Positions 22,577 to 33,658 of a stretch of DNA of 64,000 bases are shown here, in pieces. This DNA comes from Aedes albopictus (lineage: Eukaryota > Arthropoda > Insecta > Diptera > Culicidae). A model generated the notes under the pieces. It was not told the origin of the DNA and did no database searches. It saw only the letters and a list, made by a program, of their open reading frames with translations. Made by a program: the position numbers and the translations under genes. Every line of letters starts with the position of its first letter. Within the stretch, counting starts at the first letter, position 1. Where the stretch lies: contig NC_085138.1 of assembly GCF_035046485.1 (NCBI RefSeq), positions 426,175,265 through 426,239,264 of the forward strand, read 5' to 3'.

Positions 22577-22770
22577 TTTAAGCAGGTGTATCTATTTTGG
22601 GCACTTGCAGCCTAATAACGTAATTTGGGCCACTTTATACCTTATAACGTAATTTTTGACACACAGTGAGATACGTACAGTATCAAACCCTATACAAAAA
22701 TTCAAATCAATTGATTTGAATTTGACGTAGTTATAGCGGCAAGTGCCCGAAATAGGTACACCTACCCAAA
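22577..22770. mobile_element. MITE with ~30-bp terminal inverted repeats
   Basis: The left end AGGTGTATCTATTTTGGGCA pairs with the right end TGCCCGAAATAGGTACACCT with few mismatches. The interior is about 130 bp and non-coding. No target duplication could be fixed. Confidence 0.75.
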
Positions 22771-22984
22771 TGGTATTAAGTCAGTGTTTTGAATGAAGAG
22801 ATTCAGTTTGCCATAACAAGTGTTGTTCCTGAGTGTTTGAGATGGAGCCAAAGGAGTTCTGATTCTGGGGACCCAAAAAGACGAAGTTCTTAGGGCTTCG
22901 AAAAACGTTTTAGAGGGCTGTTAGGGGCTTTGGGTCCTTCAGAACTCATAGAGCTCTTAAAATAGCCTTAAATGACTTTAACTT

Positions 22985-23865
22985 ACTTGATACTTGATGG
23001 GCTACAACTCGTAGCGGTGAGTCTATGAAGCATTCGCCTCCACTGGTCTTGGTCCTGGGCCAATCGCTTCCAGTCACCCTGAACGTTTAGAGCCCTTAGG
23101 TCCTCCTCAACTACAAAAGCCACCATGCGCGCACCCTACCACGAAGCCGACGGCCCCTTCCTGGTTCTCTGCTGAATATGGTTTTGGCTTGTCGTTCCTC
23201 CGGCATACGAGCTACGTACCTAGCCCACCGCAGCCAGCCATGCGACGCCGTCCTCCAGTTTACCGCCGAGTACTGTTTGCAGCACTTTACGTTCGAAGAC
23301 TCCAAAGGCTCTCCGATCAGCTTCTCTCAAAGTCCACGGTTCATGGCCGTATAAAGCGACCGGATGAATCAAAGTCTTGTACAACGCGAGTTTTGTCTTC
23401 GTTTGCAGCCTACGGGACTTCAGCTGGTTTCGCAGACCGAAAAAGGCTCGATTCGTAGCTGCAATCCGTCTTTTCACCTCGCGGGTAACATCATTATCGC
23501 ACGTTACGGGAGTACAAAGATAAACCAATTCGTCCACAACATCAAACTTTTCACCACTTACCATCATTTCGTCACCACTACCACGGCCGGACCGACGTTG
23601 ACCACCAGCAATCATGTACTTGGTCTTTGTGATGTTAATCGTTAGTCCAATCCTCGCAGTCTCCCTTTTAAAAGGTATGAACGCCTCCTCCAGGCCCGAC
23701 GGTCGATCCCGATGATGTCGATATCACCCGCGAAGCCCAGGAGCGTATGGGACCTCGTGACAATAATGGTTCCGCTGCTCTGCACACCAGCTGTCCTTAT
23801 CGCTCCTTACAGTGCTATGTTGAACAGTAAGAAGAGCGTCCCACATAGCTCTGATCCTCACAAGT
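22985..23865 (-). pseudogene. RTE-clade RT, C-terminal half, degraded
   Basis: On the minus strand, from right to left: RT palm sequence around 23710-23860 (a GLLFNIAL-like stretch, then LGFAGDIDIIGIDR, equivalent to the FADD box), then 23220-23615 with VVDELVYLCTPVTCDNDVTR, FFGLRNQLKSRRLQTKTKLA, LYKTLIHPVALYGHE, PWTL and FERKVLQTVLGGK, then 23111-23305 in another frame with WLRWARYVARMPEERQAK and EPGRGRRLRGR. This is the usual order for an RTE-like polymerase C-terminus. FADD reads FAGD here, a lost catalytic Asp, and there are frame breaks, so it is inactive. RT fingers and endonuclease are missing. Confidence 0.82.
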
Positions 23866-23867
23866 TC

Positions 23868-24055
23868 CTACCTCATGTTTCCACGGGTCAAGCGATGACA
23901 AAGACCGCCAGCTAAGAGTTGTGTGCTTAGCTGGTATTGGGCCTGGGCACTGTTGTCCTTCTGACTTCAGCTAGATTGAGGAGGTCCGTCCCGAGCGTCT
24001 GTTCACCAAGGAGGTGCGGCTCAAACAGCTTCTGTTCTGGCATCCAGCGGCAGAA
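23868..24055 (+). mobile_element. Inverted RTE leader segment
   Basis: The reverse complement of this stretch is close to 10850-11070 over its whole length (shared blocks: TGCCAGAACAGA, GCTGTTTGAGCCGCA, CAATCTAGCTGAA, AAGCACACAACTCTTAGCTG, GCTTGACCCGTGGAA). Its orientation is opposite to the RT fragment it touches. Confidence 0.8.
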
Positions 24056-24069
24056 TATGAAACCTAAGG

Positions 24070-24780
24070 TGACGCACCTAAAGCCTCCTGAAATGGTCTA
24101 GAATGTTCCTTACAATACACTCAAATCCTCCCAAAACCCACTGAAACCTCCCTGAACGCCTCTCAAACCCCATAGAACTACCAAAAACGCCCCTGAAATC
24201 CCCTTCCTTAAACCAGAAACCCACTAAGACCTTCTGAGACATCCCAGATGTACCCATGGAAACTCCTTTACACCCTTCGTTAGCTTCAAAAACGTCCTAG
24301 AGACCCCCTGATGCTCCCTAAGACCCACTGACATTGTAGAAATGTAACTGGAGTCTCAAACACTCTTTCAGACTACTTGAAATGCCCCTGAAATCTCCTG
24401 GTAAACCTCTTGGTAACTCTTTTTAAAACCCCTGAGGCCTCGTTAAAACCCACCAAGATCCCCGAAACATCTCTGATACCCGCCTGAAAACCAACGGAGA
24501 TCAGACCGTATGAAACATTGCTTAAACGCTCTTGGAAGATTTCCGACCCCCTGACCCCGTGTGAACCCCTTGAAACCCTTCAAACCTCTTCTAAAATCTC
24601 TATAAACCATATGAACAAAACATATGAAACTCCTATGAAACGCCCATGAACCTCGTGAAAGGCCTCTGAAATCTCTCCAAAAAACCATTTCAGTCTCAAG
24701 AAATCCTCCGAAACACCTTTGAGAAGGTTTAAAACCTCTGAAATCCCTCCTGAAGCCATATAAGCTGATCATGATATTTT
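24070..24780 (-). repeat. C-rich form of the 'TTTCAGGGG' minisatellite
   Basis: Irregular CCCCTGAAA(T/C)(C/G)(C/T)C units; on the minus strand this is the same G-rich family as 19021-19600 and 59850-61340. The 123-codon minus-strand frame at 24443-24814 arises from it. Confidence 0.7.
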
Positions 24781-26780
24781 CTCTACGGAGACACATTTCG
24801 TTCATTTGAAACAAACATAAATCAGTGCTGGTAAGTCAATTTTTCCAAATTTTAGCGCCCCAAGTTCTGGTCTGCCCTAAGGAGATGACTTCGTTATTGC
24901 ACCTTATAATGTTTTTTTTTTTCGGAGAACTCCCTCCATACAATATTGTTTAACGAAATGTTTCTGTATTTATTGCAGAAGAGACATTCTTGCTTAAATT
25001 TTCTTCAAGAGTTCTGTAAGATACTGAACTACTGAAACATTGTTAGAATTTTTCCAGTAGTTTTTCTTTTTGGTTTCTTTACCATTTTTCTATGAATATT
25101 CGGAAGAAATTCTTCTTGTAATTACTCCGAGGATACCACCATTTTATTTTATTTTTCAAAGCATGCAATTCCATGAAAATTTATTTTCATAAAGATTCGA
25201 AGGTTCTTTGAGAATTGCCTCCAGGTGTTTCCTTAAGAAATTTAGATATTTTTTTCAGAATTTTTTTATATATTATTGCCTTATTTACTGAAAAAGTTCC
25301 TTCAGGTATTACTACAATTATTTGGGGATTTTCTCGGACATTTATTCGAAAATTCCTCTAGAAAATTCTCACACGATGTTTCTGGAAGTTCCCCTAGGGG
25401 ATTATCCATAGATTCTTTCTGATATTTCTCATTTTTTCCGAAGATGCTCTCAACAATTCCTACAGAAATTAGTTTAGAATCTATTCCTTAGCATTTTTTA
25501 AGGAAACAAAAAAAAATCTATCGATTCCTGCAGAGGATTGACCTGTTCTGTAGAGTATTATTTCAAAGATTTATTCAAAAAATATGTTTTTTTTTTCATT
25601 TCTTCGGAGGTTTTCTAAAGGATTCCTCTAGGCCTTTTTATTGGTTCTGCAGGTTTTTTTTTTAGAAATTTATCCATGTAGTAGTTTAAGGATTTTTGTG
25701 TACAAATCCAACCAGAAGAAGTATTTTTTTCTGAGAATTCCTGCAGAGGTATCTCCAGGAGTTCTATCAAGAATTTCACAGAAATTTATTGAGGGATATT
25801 TTCAAAAAATCCACCACTACCTTTGTTTGCGCATTCGCTAGACATTTTTTAAGAGAAGAAGTTGCTCTACGCATTTTTGCCGCAATCTCTCAAGGATTTT
25901 CTCTAGCATTTTTGCATGCCTCCATTTTGTCCAGGAATCCCTCAAAACATAAAACTTCAAGAATTTCTTCTAGGAGTTCCCAATGGTATCTCCAGGAGTT
26001 TCTAAAGGCTTTTTTGAGAAAATCTTACAGGAAGTAATTTTTGTGCAATTTTTTGAGGAACTTCTGAAAAAATCCATCCCTGGAGGAATATCTGAAAAAG
26101 TTTTGCAGGCACCGCTTCTGGACGTCCCAGGAGATATTTATGATGGAACCAAAAGAGAAATTTCAAAAAAAATACAATAAAGGAATTTCTGTTGAACTCA
26201 AATTGGAAGAATTCATGGAGAATTAGGATGAATTTCTTGATGAACTTTACAAAAAATTCCTGCAGCAAACCCTAAAATTCTAAAAAATTGTTGATAAAAA
26301 AAACTTAGGGAATTTTTAAGAAACCTTAGGAAGTACTTTTGTATTAATCTCTTGAGGAATATTCGAAGAAATCCCTGGGAAGTTTTTGAAGGAATCCTTG
26401 AAGATATTTTTCAAAGATTTTTTGGAGAAATATGTTGAGAAACTTCTCGGAAAACCCTTGGTGGATTTTTTTTTTGAGATTTTACCCTAGAGGGCATTTA
26501 TCTCAGTTGGTGGAATTTCTAAAAATATATATTGAGGAATTTATAGAAAAAATCCTGGAAAATCTTTAAATTAAATTTTTTGGAGGACTTTTTGAAAATA
26601 TTCTTGGAAAAATCTGTTGACTTATTTCTAAAAACAAAAACCTTGCATGCCTGGAGATTGGCAATTTGCAAGAACTTAAAAAAAAGCTTCTGGAATACTT
26701 CCGAGGGAGCTCTCGTATCAATATTTAGAAAATATGTTTGATTAACTTTTTTTTGAGAATCTGTGGAGAAATTAAACTAG
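24781..26780. repeat. Degenerate TTCCTCCAGGAATTTC-type low-complexity block
   Basis: About 1.8 kb (from about 24940) of imperfect TTC(C/T)T(C/T)(C/A)AG(G/A)AATT units with poly-T runs. It gives short open frames on both strands; none is a gene. Confidence 0.65.
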
Positions 26781-27521
26781 TTTACAAAATAAAACGAAAG
26801 TCGTGAACTTCTGTCAACGACCAAAATTTTTGAAGTACAAGTTAGTGCTGATTTCGAAACCGTGCTTCAAAAATTATAAGTAGAGCAATTTTTGAGCCTC
26901 AGCTCAATATCGAGTTTTACATTTTTTTAAAATATGGAATTTACTTAAATTCAAATATCTTGCGTTTTGTTCAACTAATTTCGAATCTTTTTCCATTGAT
27001 TAAAAGCTGAATACAATACCATTCGATCATCTGAATGCAGGTTTTGCATCAGATTGATGAAATTCAAGATATTTGCGAGTTTTTAGGACGATCTCCTTAA
27101 ATTTTAGCAAAATTTCCAAAAATATGTGAAGAAATGTATTAATTTTTTTTTCAATAAGATAAAAGCAATCTAAAAAATCTTTCTCGACGTTTATTTGACA
27201 CATCATATGTAGGCGAGTTACAGTAAAAAAATCAGCTCAATCTGTTACCATTCTGGTACATTTACCCTATAAACACAATCCAGAGCAAGCGAGTAAATTA
27301 AACATGAGAGCAGAGATATAGCCATACTAGAGTTCATCATGAATAGCCACCCAATAGGGTACGTATAACAGTTAGCAGTTTGAAATAGAATTAAGTCTAT
27401 AGGTAAGCCACTCCGTAAGGCAACCGCCAAATTGAACTAGCGAAATATTTTGTAAACTTACTTCACATATTTACACATGACATATATGCAATGGGAAATT
27501 TCGGAATGACAGAAGGGTAAG
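26781..27521. other. Non-genic stretch
   Basis: AT-rich with no gene or clear repeat. Confidence 0.4.
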
Positions 27522-27530
27522 GTGGGCATT

Positions 27531-28323
27531 AGTATGGGACACGCTTGTATGGAAAAAATAAACCCTCGCTCCAGTCGACTTTTTAGATCCCATTTAGGTC
27601 CAATATGAACTGTACAAAATTTCAGCGCAATCGGTGAAACTATAATTTAGCGCAAGCGGTTCAAAGTTTACATAGGATTTACTATGGGAAAAGTTACACT
27701 TTCAAACAAAAAATCCCAGAGGTCGCCCCTTGTCTCCTTAATTCAAATCGATCAACGCTTCTTGTAGAAAAATCATTTATGAAACTTTCCTTCGAAGACC
27801 GCAAAACAATTGGATGCTTGTGGAAAAAGCTATTGATTTATTACCGATTGGTGATCCGACGAACGGCTTTTTGTTTTGTTTTATCAGCAGCACTGTAGCT
27901 GCTGCCTTGGCTGCTGCTGTTTCTGGGGGTGGTGATGCCACCCGCCACCCCATGCAGCAACGACAGCAGCAGTGCTGCTGATAAAACAAAACAAAAAGCC
28001 ATTCGTTGGATCATTAATCGGTAATAAATCAATAACTTTTTCCACAAGCATCCAATTGTTCTGCGGTCTTCGAAGGAAAGTTTCATAAATGATTTTTCTA
28101 CAAGAAGCGTTGATCGATTTGAATTAAGGAGACAAGGGACGACCTCTGGGATTTTTTATCTGAAAGTGTAACTTTTCCCATAGTAAATCCTATGAAAACT
28201 TTGAACCGCTTGCGCTAAATTATAGTTTCACCGATTGCGCTGAAATTTTGCACAGTTCATATGAGACCTAAATGGAATCGAAAAAGTCGACTGGAGCGAG
28301 AATTTGTTGTTTGTCCCATACAA
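27531..28323. mobile_element. Foldback element, 793 bp, with 9-bp target duplication
   Basis: The arms (about 27531-27910 and 27965-28323) are near-perfect complements from TATGGGACA at the left to TGTCCCATA at the right, meeting at a CAG/CTG-rich turn near 27935. GTGGGCATT lies immediately outside both ends (27522-27530 and 28324-28332), a 9-bp duplication that fits Mutator-like elements. No transposase is encoded. The 81-codon and 70-codon minus-strand frames are arm shadows. Confidence 0.88.
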
Positions 28324-28332
28324 GTGGGCATT

Positions 28333-29340
28333 GGAAAGATGGAAAGGATGTAGATGCATGGGACGGACAAGTGGAAGCTTCAGGAAGAGGATGAGGATAT
28401 TGGAAAGTTCTAAGTGGGTTTGGAGCAAGATCTTTCGAAGTTGATCTTTCTTTTCTGATCGGACGTCCAGAGTGTCCAAGAAACTAAAGTGATTTTACCA
28501 CATTGTATCAGAACCTACAATTTCGGCTACTGAGTTCCGAGAAGCGATAGCTTCGTAGTTATTCAACCAAATTGTGGAAAATTGTGTTTCAAAGAAGTTT
28601 GAGTCAGGTATGAAGTGCAGTTACCCTCATAGTGTGCCCCAACCCTAAGACCTACCTACCTTCTCCCTCGAATAGGAAACCCATTACTTCCAGGCTGAGA
28701 AAAAACAGCTAAGAGAGAGTGGGGCCCAAAATCCACTGAGATAGCAGTTCTTCAGCCGGTGGAAGAAATAGGCACGCTATCCGACAGCCATCTTGTGCCC
28801 GAGTTCCCGCGTTACCATCCACCCACGCGAAGAAGTCCACCAGCCCGCAGTATACCGAGATCCCGTCAACGCTGGCCAGCATACACACTTAACACCATAC
28901 ACGCCACACAGATAAGGTAACAATAAACTTGTGAAAAGTGTGTTGCGGTGTTTCTTTGTTCCCTGATCAGTATTACAGCGAAGAGCCGGCCCTGGGAAAA
29001 TAGGTGGTTGTTACCCGCCCCATAAGACTTCCGTTGCCGAGACCAGAAGCCTGGGGAACCCCTGGTGATAAGGCCCTTCAGGCCGCGTCACCTGTAATCT
29101 AGATTAATTTATAACAAATCGGAGCATTGATTACGGAGAATGAGATGTGTGAAGTGAGCGACTTTGCTTAAAAATAGAAAAAAAAAATCGATTTCAAATC
29201 ATCAATCTTGTATGGAAAGTCGAAAAAAAATCCGCTCTACTGTAATTTTTTTCCTTCGCATTTTCGAATTCAGGGCATACACCAAAAATAATCATCAGCT
29301 TATCGAGTTCAAAAATGCTGTAAACTAGTGTTATTGGAGT
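28333..29340. other. Non-genic stretch with possible LTR-like segment
   Basis: From about 28640 to 29100 the sequence is GC-richer and has an AATAAA at about 28922 followed by a GTGTTGCGGTG string, an arrangement resembling a solo LTR. No paired ends or target duplication were found, so this is only a suggestion. Confidence 0.3.
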
Positions 29341-30400
29341 TATCCTAGTAGTAATGCCGAATGAATGTCTGGATTAATACATGGAAGAATATTTGGAGAA
29401 ATCCTTTAGAAATCTCTGTATGAACTCCTGCTGAAATCACTGCAGGAATTCCTGCCAGAATCACTAAAAGTAATGAATCAATAATCTCTGGAGGAATTCC
29501 TATAGGATTTTCTGTATGAGTCCCTGAAGAAATACCAAAGAAAAAAAATGAGATTTTTTTCACAGGTATCTCCAGGAGTTCTTCCATGGATTGCTTCAGA
29601 AAATCCTCCAGGGACCTGTTAGAAATGTGTCGATGGATTTCTTCATAACTTCATCTAGTTCCATTATTATCTGCGATACATGGAAGACATTTTATAAGGG
29701 ATTCCTTCAGAAATTCCCCCGTGGGTTTCTCCAGGAATCTCTCCAGAAATTTCACAAACATTTTCTCATTGGAATAACTTGGAATAACTTGTGTTGTCGA
29801 AGTCTCTCCAAGAATAAAAAGGGGTATCTCAAAGTTTTTCTTCGGTATTTTCTCCTAGGTACTATTCTAGGCATTCATCCAGGAATTGCTCTGGAGATAA
29901 CTTCAGAAATCTTTTCAGTATTTTTGTACAGGAGATCCTCCAGAATATTTTCAAGAATTTCTTCTGGGAGCTTAGAATGGCATGTCTGGGAGTGTTTTTT
30001 TTTTATATATTTCTGAAGGCAATTCTCAATAGATTTCTCAAATATTCAAACAGGTATTCTTTAAATAATTTCTAGTGGAACTTCTGAAAAGCCCTGAAAG
30101 AATCTCTTAAAGTTCCCAGAATCTGAAAATATCACAGTAGATATTTCTGATAGAACAACATGGACAATTAAAAAAAATCCTGATAGGGATTTCTACAGGA
30201 ATCACTGAAGGAATTTTTCAAAGATTCCTTCCGGAAAAAAATCCCGTAGTATTTAAAAATTAAATTTTAAATGATTGACTAAATAACTCCATGTAAGAAC
30301 TTTTGAAACTCATCACAAAATAAAAATACCTACTCAAAAAAAAAAACTTCCAAAGGAATCCTAAACGGTATTTATGAAAGCACCCCTGAAGGAATTTCTC
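29341..30400. repeat. Degenerate low-complexity block (TTCCTCCAGGAATT family)
   Basis: Imperfect TTTCTCCAGGAAT-like units. The 141-codon plus frame at 29591-30016 and the minus frame at 29345-29587 are by-products. Confidence 0.65.
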
Positions 30401-31339
30401 AGCTCATCGTCCAGACAAATTGTTTCTAAGATATCTTTTTTTGACAATGTTCGAAAAGGTTTTGCTCTTCTTGAAAGTAACGCTAGCAAATGACAAATTG
30501 ATGATGAACATTGTTCGTTTTAGCCTTGAAAAATGCTCATGTAAAATTAGAGATCAATTAGAAAAAAACAAAAATTAAAAAAAAACGTTTTTTTTTCGGT
30601 AAAAATGCTCTGAAACTTCTGGCCGAACGTTTGAAACTGGATCTGCTGGTCTTCATACAATAACAGTTTTTAGGCAAAGCTAGGCATCTAGGCTTCTAGG
30701 ATGTTACCTTCGAATCTTTAACAGTCTTTAAAGAAATAAAACTGAAATCTGTCAAAAGTTGTACAGAGAAGCTATAACTAGTAATAATTCAGATGCATTT
30801 CCTAGGTTTTCTCTTTCTTCGGGTCAAACAGTTAAAACAAGTTTTCGAAATGCTACTTCTGTCGAAAAAAAAAACATTTTCTTTGTTTTCCCGTCAACTT
30901 CGGTTGAGATGAAGTCGAACTCTGACAAGGTAGAAGCTGCCAAAACCCTGCCAAACAAAGGAAATATCTTTTATGTTCGATCGCTTGCCGGCTGAGAATC
31001 CACTAGCCGGAAACGCAGTTTATCTAGACGAGGAGAAAAATTGAAATTAAGAAAATTAAAAAGAAACATTCTTTTTTATAGGGGGAGGTTCCGGCAGGCA
31101 TTGAGAGAACGGAGCGCTTTTCTTCATACCTATACGTACGTACCGGTATGATGCAACTAGGATTCGATCTACCTTTTGTCATAAAAGTTGAATTGTTTGA
31201 AAGCTTTTGTATTAGCTGAAATGAAAATTTTAAAGGAAACTTGACGTCTCTTTGTCTTGCTTTTAGGCATAAAATCGATGTTCTTTTCGAACGTACCTAG
31301 TAGGATTTCGGATCGACTTCATTAATTTTTATACAGTCA
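30401..31339. other. Non-genic stretch
   Basis: No gene or element recognised. Confidence 0.4.
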
Positions 31340-31768
31340 TTGCTTTGCAGCTTTCGACCATCGCAATCACGAAAACATCGGCCTTATTGAAGCACAGAAT
31401 AGGGCATTTTCGTGCAGAGTACAGCACAACGGTTATCCCATCCCGTCCGGGTCGTTGCTGGAGTGAGGCAAGGATGTATTCTATCACCGTTACTGTTTCC
31501 AATCGTAATCGACGAGATCCTGGTAGATGTGATTGATCGTGTACCAAATCGTGGGATGCTGTGGCAGCCCATTACCATGGAGAACCTTAATAACTACAAA
31601 CTGGCTGATGGCGTTGCTCTCTAAGCTCAACGGCGCTCTGATATGCTGAGTAAGCTCGATGATGTTGCCGATCTCTCCTCGGCCGCAGGTCTTATTTACC
31701 ATCAACGTCAACAAGACCAAATCATTAGATGTTAATTCGGTCAACCCTTCCAGCTTTCCGGTAGATGG
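31340..31768 (+). pseudogene. Non-LTR reverse transcriptase fragment (palm region)
   Basis: The plus strand reads FDHRNHENIGLIEAQNRAF, then, after frame changes, AGVRQGCILSPLLFPIVID, EILVDVIDRVPNRG, MLWQPITMENLNNYKLADGV (the ADD box with its second Asp replaced by Gly), a stop, QRRSDMLSKLDDV and, in another frame, TINVNKTKSLDVNSVNPSSF. This is the order of the RT palm of a non-LTR element. The conserved catalytic motif is damaged and there is at least one stop and two frameshifts. I do not commit to a clade. The right side is cut by the R1-type insertion. Confidence 0.78.
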
Positions 31769-32000
31769 GCTCTAGTGCTCTAGTGCTCAACCTATGGGTC
31801 CACTTTCCTTTGGTGGAACTGTCCCACGCGTACTGCCATTTGACCATGGAGGCCATCCTGGCCACCAGGGTGCGATGATGTCACGATTTCGATTCCCGCA
31901 TCTTGTACCAATGTTTAGGGAACCCAAATGCATTGTCAATGGGGGAACTCATTTGATGTTGGCTGCAAACAATCCTATTGAGTGGAAATAGGGATGTCAC

Positions 32001-32837
32001 CTACGTGATCCTGGCAGTCCTGCGTATGCCTCTTGTGCCGCGCATTTCGAAGCTTTCCATGTCCTCACTGATAAGAATGCTGATAGGCACCATACCAGTA
32101 ATGACGCAGTGAGCGTCGTGTGACACGGTACGGTACGCACCCGCAACCCTCAGCCACATAAGCCTGTAAGTTCCTTCCAGCTTCCGTCGGTAGCATTTAG
32201 TACTTAGCGCAGTGCCCCACGCCGGGCCGACAAACCTAAGTATGGACGTAGCAACACTAGCCAGAAGCTTGCGCTTACTGGCGAACATCGCAGAGCTATT
32301 GGACATCATCCGGGACAGTGCCGCAATAGCTGTGGAGGCTCTTTTACAGGCATAGTTGACGTGGCTACCGAAGGTAAGCTTATCGTTGATCATCACGCCC
32401 AAGTGTTTGACGGAGCGCTTTGACAGGATAGTGCACTCTCCTACACTGATCTCCGTCTGCTGCTCCGACCTCAGGTTGTTAACAACCGTCACCTCTGTCT
32501 TGTGGTGAGCCAGCTCCAGTTTCTTGGACCGCATCCACGCCTCCACAACCTTGATCGAGTGGTTGGTAGTCAACTTTACCTCCTCGATCGTTTCACCGTA
32601 GACTTCGAGCGTAATATCGTCGGCAAATCCGACAATCACCACTCCCACTGGGTACTCTAACCTCAACACCTCGTCGTACATGACATTCCATAACTCCGGA
32701 CCCAGGATGGAACCTTGCGGGACTCCTGAGGTTATGTGAAAGCACTTCCGACCCACCTCCGTGTCGTAGATTAATACACGATTCTGAAAGTAACTTCCGA
32801 GAATCTTGTACAGGTACTCCGGTATCCCCAGACGCAA
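32001..32837 (-). pseudogene. R1-clade RT core (278 codons open)
   Basis: Reverse transcriptase palm and thumb. From the first Met: SGVPQGSILGPELWNVMYDE (37-56) is the conserved PQGS box, VGFADDITLEVYGE (69-82) carries the intact catalytic FADD, and VKHLGVMINDKLTFGSHV follows, then a thumb ending FEMRGTRGIRR. This matches R1-type proteins, in which the text around the PQG box, the 'KHLGV' motif and 'RGTRGIR' occur in that order. The frame is open and the active site intact, but the N-terminal fingers are in other frames and the C-terminus is broken by an insertion at about 32000, so the polypeptide would not be functional. Confidence 0.88.
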
Positions 32838-33496
32838 GAGCGCATCAGCAATTGCAGATCAGCTGGCGCTATTAAACGCATTCCTTACATCCAGAGTCAC
32901 TACCGCGCAAAAGCGAGTTCCCCTCCTCTTAGGCTCGAGTGCTTTCTCGGCGGTTTTTGTAACCTACAAGATAGCGTCTACGGTGGACCTCCCTTTCCGG
33001 AAGCCGTACTGGTTACTCGAAAGACCATTTTCGCCCTCGGTGAACCTCAACATTCTATTGAGGATGATCTTTTCGAGCACCTTCCCCGCCGTGTTAATCA
33101 AGCATATTGGTCTATATGCCGACGGGTCTCCGGGTGGTTTCCCCGCCTTTTTCAATAGTACCAGGCTCTGCCTCTTCCAAGCTTCTAGGAAACTCCCTCG
33201 TCCAGGCATTTCTGCATAGCAGACCTGAACATCTCGGGAGCCTCTGCAATAGCTACTTTTATGACCAGGTTCGGAACTCCGTCCGGACCTGGGGCCTTAC
33301 CTACGCTAAGGGACTTTGCTATCTCCGCAAGTTCCACATTGGTGACCCTCTCTTCATCGCCAGCCCCAGTCCCCGGCTGTCCTACGAAAGGAGGCCAAGG
33401 ACTAGGATCATGACGTGGAAAAAGTCCTCCAATGATCCCCTCCAACATCTCTGGAGATTGCTCTGTAGGAGCCATCACACCTCTCGTCTTGGCCAT
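32838..33496 (-). pseudogene. R1-clade RT fingers and N-terminal region, frameshifted
   Basis: 33185-33496 contains VTNVELAEIAKSLSVGKAPG and PDGVPNLVIKVAI (RT0/RT1 region). 32964-33209, in another frame, contains SFLEAWKRQSLVLLKKAGKP, PGDPSAYRPICLINTAGKVL and GFRKGRSTVDAIL. 32838-32960 continues in the next frame with RFCAVVTLDVRNAFNSASW. The order is right for one RT; at least two frameshifts separate the pieces. Confidence 0.85.
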
Positions 33497-33658
33497 AAGG
33501 ATCCTGTAGGCGTCACCCCACGGGTTCGTATTGGAACTCTGACAGAGACCCTCAAAGCAGGGCTTTTTGCTTGCTCATATCTCGGTCTTAAGCGCGGCTT
33601 TTGCAGCGGCGAACATCACCCGCCGTTCGTTTCGCTCTTCCTCTGCTCTAGTGCTCTA

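Larger units (their letters stand above)
31783..33644 (-). mobile_element. R1-clade non-LTR retrotransposon internal fragment
   Basis: The minus-strand fragment covers the pre-RT linker to the post-RT region. At the right, near 33500-33640, VMFAAAKAALKTEI, a stop, ASKKPCFEGLC and NPWGDAYRILMAKTRG fit the linker before the R1 RT. At the left, near 31787-31865, RMASMVKWQYAWDSSTKGKW continues past the RT. Endonuclease, C-terminal zinc knuckle and 3' UTR are all missing. GCTCTAGTGCTCTA flanks it on both sides (31769-31782 and 33645-33658). About 130 bp of unrelated DNA (about 31870-32000) interrupts the left part. Confidence 0.8.

Noticed and set aside
28640..29100. Solo LTR
   Set aside because: AATAAA and GC-rich composition only; no matching ends, so noted but not called.
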